Shown: piece by piece, positions 26,881-34,391 of the stretch
Numbering within the stretch: position 1 is the stretch's first letter
How the letters are laid out: each line of letters begins with the position of its first letter
NCBI GenBank assembly: GCA_945865635.1
Contig: CAMBEP010000050.1
Location: 1 to 37,574, forward strand
Length of the DNA: 37,574 nt
Direction: 5' to 3'
DNA from: Candidatus Kuenenia stuttgartensis
GTDB lineage: Bacteria > Planctomycetota > Planctomycetia > Isosphaerales > Isosphaeraceae
Program-made: the position numbers and the translations under genes
Notes under the pieces: model-generated
Told to the model about the DNA's origin: nothing
Seen by the model: only the letters and a program-made list of their open reading frames with translations
The model's database searches: none

Positions 26881-27086
26881 TTTCATTGAACCCATAATCC
26901 TAAATTTGTTGATTTTTTCCATACTGCACTTTGACCAGAATAAAAAATCTTCCGATGCCGATTGCATGACCTTTCATTTCGATCGCTCAATGCGATTTGC
27001 ATGCAATGCAAGTCCATTCTGAACCATCGCAGACATCGCAATCCGGCCCTGATTTCCAATTCACTTTGGACCCAAAGCGATTGACA

Positions 27087-28157
27087 TCAAGTTTTACCAA
27101 TCCTCTCGACAGACGGCGATTGTGAGACGCCTATCCGAATGGCTCGAGACCACTCTACGGCGCGAAGTTCGCAGAATTGATAAAACAGGGTCGCGAATAT
27201 CAATGCTGCGATGGTAGAGACGCCAATTGCCATCCAACTGGCAGTCTCCGTGCGATTGCCTGAGGATCGAAACCAGAGGCTCAAACCTATACCGATGAAG
27301 CCATGCACCAAATATAGGCTGTAAGAGATTCGGCCGAGATGAAGCAGGATCTTACAGCCCAGAGTCGTGGTATTTTGAAAAATACGATTGCTGCCTAGTA
27401 ACAACAAGACTACGAGAAGAAGCGTAATATCCTCAGGCTGGTTGTGGTAGAGGCGGATTGCCAAAAGTGAGCAAAGCAGCAGGATCAAAGCCAACTGGGC
27501 CGGTCGATGTCCCACGCAATAGAATGTTAAAATTCCAATACCGAACTGATACCATAAAAGAGGGCACCATGCTTGTGGAACAACTCCGAAGCAATTGACC
27601 ATGAACGAGGCCAAGGTTAAAGCGAAGAACCATCCTGCTTTGCCCCAATGGCTGCACTTGTGGAAAGCAACTGCCGAGATTGAAAATACAAGATAGAATT
27701 GCACTTCAAGGCAAAGTGTCCAATAAGCGATGTCGAGGGGCGGGAATTCGAGCAAATCTTGAGCGTAAAATAAATGAGCAGCGACCTGACCGGGTGTGAC
27801 CAACGAATTCCTGAAATAACCTGCCGCATGTCCGGCAGACTGAGTCACCACAATCAGCACGATCATGGCCCAATAGGGAGGGGCCAGTCTAACCATCCGC
27901 CTGAGGAGGAATCGGGAGCCCGTTGCCAAGTCAAACGAATAGCGAGCTGAAGTCATTGCAATGACATAGCCGCTCAAGACAAAAAAGACGGGAACTCCCA
28001 AATGCCCATAACGTGTCACCTTTACAACCATAGATCCAGCTTTGCTGACTGGAATTCCCATCAAAGGAATAAATCCGATATAGTGGAACAGAACAACTGC
28101 CAGGGCCGCAATGCCCCTCAACGAATCTATCACGACAACACGTTCTGACTTGACCAC
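27087..28157 (-). CDS. Acyltransferase 3 (OafA/YrhL-like) membrane protein
   Basis: 356 residues, polytopic, with about ten hydrophobic segments. The N-terminus has the family signature IDSLRGIAALAVVLFHY, with the conserved R and H, followed by GHLGVPVFFVLSGYVIAM and FLLRRMVRLAPPYW. The middle contains CLEVQFYLVFSI and the end KILLHLGRISYSLYLVHG. Members transfer acetyl or other acyl groups from the cytoplasm to sugars of polysaccharides or lipids at the membrane. I choose GTG at 28157 because GAGGA lies about nine bases upstream; a GTG five codons earlier (28172) is also possible. The gene is a single unit beside the relic region. Confidence 0.88.
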   Translation of the reverse strand: MVKSERVVVIDSLRGIAALAVVLFHYIGFIPLMGIPVSKAGSMVVKVTRYGHLGVPVFFVLSGYVIAMTSARYSFDLATGSRFLLRRMVRLAPPYWAMIVLIVVTQSAGHAAGYFRNSLVTPGQVAAHLFYAQDLLEFPPLDIAYWTLCLEVQFYLVFSISAVAFHKCSHWGKAGWFFALTLASFMVNCFGVVPQAWCPLLWYQFGIGILTFYCVGHRPAQLALILLLCSLLAIRLYHNQPEDITLLLVVLLLLGSNRIFQNTTTLGCKILLHLGRISYSLYLVHGFIGIGLSLWFRSSGNRTETASWMAIGVSTIAALIFATLFYQFCELRAVEWSRAIRIGVSQSPSVERIGKT

Positions 28158-28427
28158 GGATAGATTCCTCACGACGGCTTGCGTTTCGATTCGTCAACTG
28201 TCATTAAACCGAAAAGCCGGAGGGAGCCAATCGATCAGGAATCCTGTAAGGTTTCTTGGTTTGAGAATACCTGAGCAGGATTAGAATTTCCGTTCGAGAT
28301 GGAAATCGAGAAATCCACCGTTTTAAGAATAGGGAGTCATACATTGAGAAGCAAGAACATAACCGGCCAACGCTCTGGAAGTTGACGGCAAGCCTCACCA
28401 TTGATGCATAAATCTTATAGAGTCCAA
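28158..28427. other. Intergenic region between acyltransferase gene and proS relic
   Basis: About 270 bases with no recognisable gene. On the minus strand this is the sequence that replaces the rest of the proS reading frame after its homology ends; it does not look like prolyl-tRNA synthetase in any frame. Confidence 0.45.
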
Positions 28428-29013
28428 GACAATGACATAAGGCACGCCGCATCGGTCAAAGATTCGGCAATAGGCTTCATACATGGAGTCGTTGGCATCG
28501 TTGAGCTGGTCAACATCTTTACTGAACGAATACGCATCTTTCATCAAAAATTCGCGGGTCCGCAGAACACCAAAGCGGGGGCGGGGCTCATCGCGAAACT
28601 TGGTCTGAATCTGATAGAGCGTGATCGGCAACTGGCGATAACTGTTGATCAAGTCACGGGCCATATCGGTCACAACCTCTTCGTGAGTCAATCCAAGGGC
28701 AACGTGCCTGTCGCCTGAAAGCTTGAGATGCATGAGCAGATTTCCGACCGTTTCATAACGTCCGGTCTCTTTCCAAAGTTCGATTGGCTGGGTCGGCTGG
28801 CATCAGGATTTCGATCGCGTTAGAACGGTTCATCTCCTCACGCACAATCCCTTCGGCTTTACGCAGACTCCGGAGGCCGAACGGGAGATAAGTATATGCT
28901 CCAGAGCCGAGCTGGCGCATGAAGCCAGACCTGACCAATAGCATGTGGCTTGGAACAATGGCGTCCGAAGGGACTTCTTTAAGGGTCGGGATGATGGTCT
29001 GCGTGCAGCGCAG
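28428..29013 (-). pseudogene. proS: Truncated, frameshifted prolyl-tRNA synthetase relic
   Basis: Two minus-strand frames together encode the N-terminal catalytic part of a class II prolyl-tRNA synthetase. The first gives [33 protein letters not shown] and [20 protein letters not shown]. The second gives [54 protein letters not shown] and [10 protein letters not shown]. The join near 28790 needs a one-base shift; one extra C would explain it. Homology stops after CGVPYVIV (about 28428), so the editing insert, the rest of the catalytic core and the anticodon-binding domain are missing. The codon where Met is expected (29013) is CTG. It cannot make a working enzyme, so a functional copy must lie elsewhere. 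Confidence 0.85.
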
Positions 29014-29147
29014 GTTTTCTGTATCCTGCAAAAGATCGACAAGAGATATATGACGGTTTTCCTCGCCCCAGGGCGAAGTGTCCAACCCGAAAGTCAATGC
29101 GATGCTTGGTAACGACGAAAGAACTGGCTGAAAATGGCTTCCAGTTT

Positions 29148-29288
29148 TTAAAACCGACCAATCAGAGCTACCTTGCGATGGATCTTAAATTCGTCGCAGA
29201 GGTCGGCGATGAATGCTCTGCCGATCAGATGACGTCGAAGGATGGCCACTTTTTGATCTGACGAGTATGGATTAAAGGGCTTGGGCAT
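29148..29288 (-). pseudogene. Transposase orfA-like N-terminal fragment
   Basis: A 46-codon frame starting at ATG 29288 reads MPKPFNPYSSDQKVAILRRH, then [11 protein letters not shown]. This resembles the helix-turn-helix start of IS3-type transposase orfA proteins (SS-x-K-x-x-ILRRHL, then V-S-x-LCDE). The fragment ends at TAA where relatives continue into a YxWQK-like segment, and the following bases look like a shifted, degraded continuation. No orfB, inverted repeats or target duplication were found. It lies directly upstream of the proS relic, which suggests that an insertion helped to break that locus. Confidence 0.55.
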
Positions 29289-29389
29289 AAGAAAGAAACC
29301 CCTGTCGAATTATAGATTATTCGAAAAGGCCGTCTCTCCATTTTCACTTGGAGCGGAAGAAACGAAAGTTGACTTCGTAAGAAAAATGG

Positions 29390-32071
29390 CTATTCAGCTG
29401 AATGCAACTGGCGATTCAATTCATTGAGTCGATACTGATAATCAAGGGAAATGGTCTGATATGTTTGAAGCTGATCAAGGGTTTTGTCAGCGATTACACG
29501 TGCTTCAGATGTTTTGCCTTGTCTAAGCAGTGTCTCGGCTTTCAATATGGCGTACTTGATTTGGATATCAGAATTTCTTGTGTAATCACTTGGTGTAGGT
29601 TCAAATAATGGGTTCTTCATCAGAGTCAAAATATTCATGAGTTGATCGGACTCGGAATCCTTGGTCGAGGAATTTTTAAGAAATAATAAGGCTTTATCAA
29701 TTGAACGAGTTTCTGGTATCGGGCTTCTGAGATAAAGTTCCGCTAGACGTATTGGATTGAGGTTGTCATCAGAAGGCTGCGAGAAATGTCGCTCAAATTC
29801 GTGAAATAATGCCAAGGCTTCGTTATGCTTTGTATTATCAGATTCCAGAACAGCGATTGTCTCAATCCCAGTATTAAGATATAATTGAATATGAGCAGAA
29901 AGTGGTGCTTTGACTGCAATCAGTTCCTGGCAGATTGTTAAGAGATTGTGCATCTCAACTTGCAAATCTGCGATAGTTCTTGTTCTGAAATCGTATCTTG
30001 GCTGTATGACAAGCGACTGTATAAACATTTCGGCAGTCAAAAGCCATTGCACATCGTTTCTTGACTTTATTCTGTTGAGTTCCGTTTTGATCCTGGTAAT
30101 TGTCTGATGAAACAACAGATTGTCTGTCTGGTTATTCAATAGATTATTGAGAATATTCTGAACACTCACCAGCCAGAAAACAACTTTTTCTGCATCATTT
30201 GGGTATTGGTTCATCATTCTGGCTTGGATTGCTTCACTTTTTCTCGAAATCTCAGCAGTCTCTATATTTCTACCTTTGCTTTTTAGGATGTAATATCTGT
30301 AGACATAATAATTGGCCAGATCTGTAAAAGCTTCGTCAACTTCAGGATTCTTCCGAATGATCCGCTCGGCAGTCATAATCGCCTCATCTACCAAAGGTTC
30401 CGACTCAATCAATCCTGAGTCTTGATTTAATCTCTGAATCAAATTTGCAAACTGAATACAACTGTGTCCATAACGAATCATTGACTGGTCCAAGAGGCTG
30501 ATCCCAATTTCGTCGCCCACCATAAAGTGTGCCATTCGGTCGAGTTCAGGGCCGTGATCATCGATCAGGTTTTTTAAAGAAGTTCGGGCTTGACGAGTCA
30601 TTTGCAAAGACAGGTCCTGTTGTCCTTTAATATTTATTAAACCACTTGCCAGCTCTAAGCCAACATAAATCATGTCATATCGTTGTTTCAGATCTGGATA
30701 ATCCGTACCAACATCTTTAATTAAATTTGAAAGCTTCTGAATCTTTCTTATCTCATCGTCCTTTAAAATTCCGAATTGCAAGAAATGTTTTAATAACGGT
30801 GTGGAAACTCTTAAAATCTCTGTCGTACGTGCCAACTCCCGTTCCGTTTTCAGTTCGCCCTGGATGGCCCGACTGAGTGCATATGATAAAAGTATTACAC
30901 TTGTGGTTAACACGCCAAGCAGACTGGCCGAAAGTCCTGCGATCCAGGGCTTCTCGCGGATCCAAAGCTTCAGCTTCTGTCTGCTACTTGCCCGACGGGC
31001 ATACAATGGCTGGTTATCAAGAAACTTCTGCAAGTCGCTCTTTAATGTCTTCACGGACTGATATCGTTGCTCTGGTTCACGATGCATACATTTTAGACAG
31101 ATCGTTTCCAAGTCCCAAGGTATCTCTTTATCAAAAAAAGTCGGCGGAATCACATCTTTTTCGCAGGTTTTCTCCATGGTTTCAAAGACTGACTGCGACT
31201 CGTGTGGCAGTCGGCCCGTCAGCATGTGATAAAGCACTGCTCCAATCGAATAAATATCTGAATAGGCTGAAATCTTTCCATGCCGCTTTGAAATCATCTC
31301 TGGTGGCATATATCCGGCGGTACCTACACCAATGGTTGATGTTGAAAAATCGCCGTCTTCGCGCTTTAATTTCGCCAGGCCGAAATCACACAACATTGGT
31401 TCACTAATTTTGTTATGGTATAAAAGTATATTTGATGGTTTAATATCGCGATGCAAAATACCAGCATCGTGTGCCAACTCCACTGCATCGCAAAGCTTGA
31501 TCAGCATTTCAACCGATTCGACTTGCACGCATGGCTTGGTTTTGAGTCTCTCAAGCAAGCTTTCGCCTTCAATCCAATCCATAATCATGGCTGGGCCCTG
31601 CGCTGTCCTTACCAATCCATGAACTTTCACAACATTTGGATGGGATAGACGGGCAATAGACCTGGCTTCGTGGATGATCGACGATTCCTGATCCGACTCC
31701 TGCCCTGCATAGTCTTTTAAAATCTTCACCGCCACTTGTCGGTTCAGATGTTCGTCCCACGCCTTGAATACGATGCCTTGACCACCTGCCTTGTAATATT
31801 CAATTCTGCTGTAGCCTGTTAGTTCAGGTTTCGAGTAAATCGACTCTCTGACTGATCGCTGGTCCACAAACCTCAATTTGAACAGGTGAGGATCCTGCTT
31901 GCTTTTTGATTCCAAATAAGCCAGGCAGACGACACAATCTTCTACATGCGCTTCGAGCTCCTGATCGAGTTTATCGGGCAGTTGGCTGGAAACGAAGAGA
32001 TCGAGCATCTCGACATTTGGGCATCCCGTGGTTTTAAACACCTGCCTGATATGGGGTTGTATTTCAGCCAT
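29390..32071 (-). CDS. Transmembrane Ser/Thr protein kinase (PknB-like)
   Basis: 893 residues. An N-terminal anti-sigma-like zinc-binding helix contains H42-x3-C46-x2-C49. The kinase domain occupies about 85-355: glycine loop YYKAGGQGIVFKAW, VAVK with K116, HRDIKPSN with catalytic D209, DFGLAK with D229, and GTAGYMPPE in the activation segment. A single transmembrane helix (about 375-399) precedes a 490-residue helical C-terminal region without recognised domains, probably outside the membrane as a sensor. The start is ATG 32071, inside the last codons of the sigma-factor gene (8-base overlap), so the two are translationally coupled. The pairing of ECF factor and kinase suggests sigma activation by phosphorylation, known for related ECF groups but not shown here. 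Confidence 0.93.
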   Translation of the reverse strand: MAEIQPHIRQVFKTTGCPNVEMLDLFVSSQLPDKLDQELEAHVEDCVVCLAYLESKSKQDPHLFKLRFVDQRSVRESIYSKPELTGYSRIEYYKAGGQGIVFKAWDEHLNRQVAVKILKDYAGQESDQESSIIHEARSIARLSHPNVVKVHGLVRTAQGPAMIMDWIEGESLLERLKTKPCVQVESVEMLIKLCDAVELAHDAGILHRDIKPSNILLYHNKISEPMLCDFGLAKLKREDGDFSTSTIGVGTAGYMPPEMISKRHGKISAYSDIYSIGAVLYHMLTGRLPHESQSVFETMEKTCEKDVIPPTFFDKEIPWDLETICLKCMHREPEQRYQSVKTLKSDLQKFLDNQPLYARRASSRQKLKLWIREKPWIAGLSASLLGVLTTSVILLSYALSRAIQGELKTERELARTTEILRVSTPLLKHFLQFGILKDDEIRKIQKLSNLIKDVGTDYPDLKQRYDMIYVGLELASGLINIKGQQDLSLQMTRQARTSLKNLIDDHGPELDRMAHFMVGDEIGISLLDQSMIRYGHSCIQFANLIQRLNQDSGLIESEPLVDEAIMTAERIIRKNPEVDEAFTDLANYYVYRYYILKSKGRNIETAEISRKSEAIQARMMNQYPNDAEKVVFWLVSVQNILNNLLNNQTDNLLFHQTITRIKTELNRIKSRNDVQWLLTAEMFIQSLVIQPRYDFRTRTIADLQVEMHNLLTICQELIAVKAPLSAHIQLYLNTGIETIAVLESDNTKHNEALALFHEFERHFSQPSDDNLNPIRLAELYLRSPIPETRSIDKALLFLKNSSTKDSESDQLMNILTLMKNPLFEPTPSDYTRNSDIQIKYAILKAETLLRQGKTSEARVIADKTLDQLQTYQTISLDYQYRLNELNRQLHSAE

Positions 32072-32675
32072 GGGATTTCTTATTCGCGACTTTTTCTGCC
32101 ATGTTGGAAACACGATGACGATACTTGAACACCGTGGATTTACTTACATCATAGCGACTGGCCACTTCACCCACGCTGTGGTTGAGCACAGCGTAATCCC
32201 AAAAAATTTCCCAGGTTCGTTCACTCACATGCGTCCTGACAGTCTCAATGACCATGGCGATAAAAACGAGCCGGCCACTCAGGCTGATTTCCAGTTCGTC
32301 AAGTTTCTCGCGATCATATTTTGAGAGCTCATATGGCTCTGCGTTAGTGGCAATATCGTCCAGTGGAATCCATTGATCCAGTTTTTTTCGCTTCAAAAAG
32401 CCATTGATTTCATTTTCAATGACCTTGGCCAAAAAACCTCTGAAAGTGGTATGAATCCGTAGATCACTTTTAGAGAAGAATGCCACGAGCCGACTGTAGA
32501 CGAGTGATAGAACCTCATCCACCTCGTTTGGTTTCAAGTCCCGATCACAGCAAAAGTTCCGGATCATTGGGTTGTAAATATCCAGAAACTGCGACCAGGC
32601 GAACTGCTCATCAAAATTCCTGAGCAGTCTGAGCAGTTCGTAATTCGTACTGCCAATCTTTTCTACCATGGACAT
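32064..32675 (-). CDS. ECF-type RNA polymerase sigma factor
   Basis: 203 residues. The sigma2 region spans about 25-95 (FLDIYNPMIRNFCCDR, DEVLSLVYSRLVAFF, FRGFLAKVIENEINGFLKR). The sigma4 region lies near the C-terminus, with a helix-turn-helix in LNHSVGEVASRYDVSKSTVFKYRHRV. The product would direct RNA polymerase to its own promoter set. The ATG at 32675 is chosen because AGGAGAG lies seven bases upstream (complement of 32683-32689); an ATG six codons earlier has no site. No separate anti-sigma gene is visible; instead the zinc-finger-bearing kinase overlaps its 3' end and is the likely regulator. The gene diverges from the giant beta-helix gene, a possible target. Confidence 0.9.
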   Translation of the reverse strand: MSMVEKIGSTNYELLRLLRNFDEQFAWSQFLDIYNPMIRNFCCDRDLKPNEVDEVLSLVYSRLVAFFSKSDLRIHTTFRGFLAKVIENEINGFLKRKKLDQWIPLDDIATNAEPYELSKYDREKLDELEISLSGRLVFIAMVIETVRTHVSERTWEIFWDYAVLNHSVGEVASRYDVSKSTVFKYRHRVSNMAEKVANKKSHG

Positions 32676-33077
32676 CAGAGGACTCTCCTGCATTCAACCA
32701 CCGACGAAAAAAGTTTTGGTTAGACAATCTCTGAAGATTATGATAATCGCGTTTTCAAAACAAGTACCAGATTTCCGAAAACTTAGAAGTCAGACACTTC
32801 GGTTGGTTCGCTTGTCTAAAAAAAAAATTTTTTTTCTCTTTACAATATAGGAGTTTATGTGCAGTTTGTGTGAAGTGGATACGCGAAAAGTGTCCACTCC
32901 TCTTGTCTAAGTAAGTAGAGAGAACAATGTCAAATCCCAGTTTGGCGTTTACGCATCGCAACACATATCCCCACAGGCACTTCCAAGCAATTGGGAAGCT
33001 TTCGAAGGTACGTACATACTTTTCTGTCGGTTTCAGCTTGCTTCCATCACCATTGACCACCAAATCGGACCAACACC
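32676..33077. promoter_or_regulatory. Divergent control region with repeated TTGTCTAA motif
   Basis: About 400 bases without a supported gene. TTGTCTAA occurs three times: inverted at 32720-32727 and direct at 32812-32819 and 32903-32910. The second copy runs into an A10T8 tract (32818-32835), and TACAAT follows at 32841-32846. A hairpin with a 9-base stem (one G-T pair) and loop GCGAAAA lies at 32874-32898. Such an arrangement fits operator or promoter elements shared by the sigma-kinase operon and the beta-helix gene. Which protein binds is unknown. Confidence 0.45.
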
Positions 33078-34391
33078 ATGAAGTCTTTTCAATTCGCCCG
33101 TTCCGCCAAGGCCGCCCAAAGTTTCAAGTCTTGCCTGAATGGCGAGAAGCGGCGTAACCGCTCAATCATGAACGGCCTTTGGGGTTCCACTATGGACCAT
33201 TTGGAAGTGCGCCAACTGTTGACGACGTATTACGTGGACAACTTCTCAGACGACACTACTGGCTCAGGCAGTAATGGCACCCTGCGTTGGGCTGTGGCGC
33301 AAGCCAATACTCTTGCCGGCGACGACACGATCCTGTTCAGCTCAACGAGCCAGCCACAGACGATTACCCTCACGGCGGCTAACGGGCCGATTGTGATCAA
33401 AGATTCCAGCGGCGGCAATCTATTGATCAACGGGCTTGGCCAGTCAAATCTGACGATCTCCGGCGGGAATGTAACTGGGTTGTTCCTGGTGAAATCGCCC
33501 ACATCCATATCCAATATGACCATGACCAACGGCAATGGAGCAGGCACCCTTGGTGGAGCCAAGAGTGGCGGCGCCATTTTGAATATCTCTTGCCTCACGC
33601 TTGACCATATCAGCATTTACAATTCATCTGTGACCAACGGATATGGCGGTGCGATTGCATCGTCCTATGGTGGTTCCGACTATCCAAATGATATAACCGC
33701 CAATGTCAGTCTGGTGGCGACGAATCTGGTGATTTCAAATACAACATCGGGGCCTAATAGTGGGTTCGGCGGCGCGATCTATTCCGGGGCTCACAACTCT
33801 GGAACCTCAACAAATCTAATCCTGATAAATTCTTGTATCAGCAACACGTATGCCAAGACGGGAGGCGGCGCGATTAACCATCAGACGGGTTATTATGGTG
33901 GAACGGCGAATCTACTGATATCAAATGTAACATTGGCAAACACGAGTTCAGGAATGTTTGCGGGCGGGATTCTGATAGGTGCTTCGAGTTACTCGAATGT
34001 CACAATCGATAAACTAAAGGCAGACAAAAGTTTCAGCGGCAGCGGCGGGGTGCGGGGCGGCGGGCTGCTGTACGCGGAAGTCGAATTTTTCGGCGCCAAC
34101 AGGACATTCATTAAAATCTCGAATAGCACCATTTCTAACACGAGCGCGACAAATGGCGGCGTCTTCCTGTTCAAAGGTGGCAATATCGTCGTTCGTGACA
34201 CAAGTTTTACAAATACGACTGCGACTAATAACGGAGGGCTCATCCAGATCGACTCAGGCAACGTCTTGAGCCCTGCGGTGTTAAATATTTCAAATATCAG
34301 CGTCAATAACACCACCGCAAGTTATGGCGGCGGGATTTATGTGGCCAACTCTGTCGTGTCTATTGACAAAATGAATCTGACCAATGCTTAA
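33078..34391 (+). CDS. N-terminal part of giant beta-helix adhesin-like protein, ended by in-frame TAA
   Basis: 437 residues as read. The basic leader MKSFQFARSAKAAQSF and the segment MDHLEVRQLL (L42-E43...L47-L48) match the LExRxLL-type N-terminus found on very large planctomycete exported proteins. Then YYVDNFSDDTTGSGSNGTLR begins a right-handed parallel beta-helix of the polymorphic outer membrane protein type, with GGAI and GGGIY turns throughout. The frame ends at TAA 34389-34391, in the middle of a repeat (LTNA-stop-ATNYGGGIY), and the same frame continues in register for 995 codons. The downstream half is therefore the same gene; a single nonsense change or a sequencing error is the simplest explanation. 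As it stands, the product would lack the Ig-like and dockerin-like regions. Confidence 0.85.
   Translation: MKSFQFARSAKAAQSFKSCLNGEKRRNRSIMNGLWGSTMDHLEVRQLLTTYYVDNFSDDTTGSGSNGTLRWAVAQANTLAGDDTILFSSTSQPQTITLTAANGPIVIKDSSGGNLLINGLGQSNLTISGGNVTGLFLVKSPTSISNMTMTNGNGAGTLGGAKSGGAILNISCLTLDHISIYNSSVTNGYGGAIASSYGGSDYPNDITANVSLVATNLVISNTTSGPNSGFGGAIYSGAHNSGTSTNLILINSCISNTYAKTGGGAINHQTGYYGGTANLLISNVTLANTSSGMFAGGILIGASSYSNVTIDKLKADKSFSGSGGVRGGGLLYAEVEFFGANRTFIKISNSTISNTSATNGGVFLFKGGNIVVRDTSFTNTTATNNGGLIQIDSGNVLSPAVLNISNISVNNTTASYGGGIYVANSVVSIDKMNLTNA

Noticed and set aside
28395..29097. Two separate small genes on the minus strand
   Set aside because: Both encode consecutive parts of prolyl-tRNA synthetase and join by a one-base shift, so they are one broken gene.
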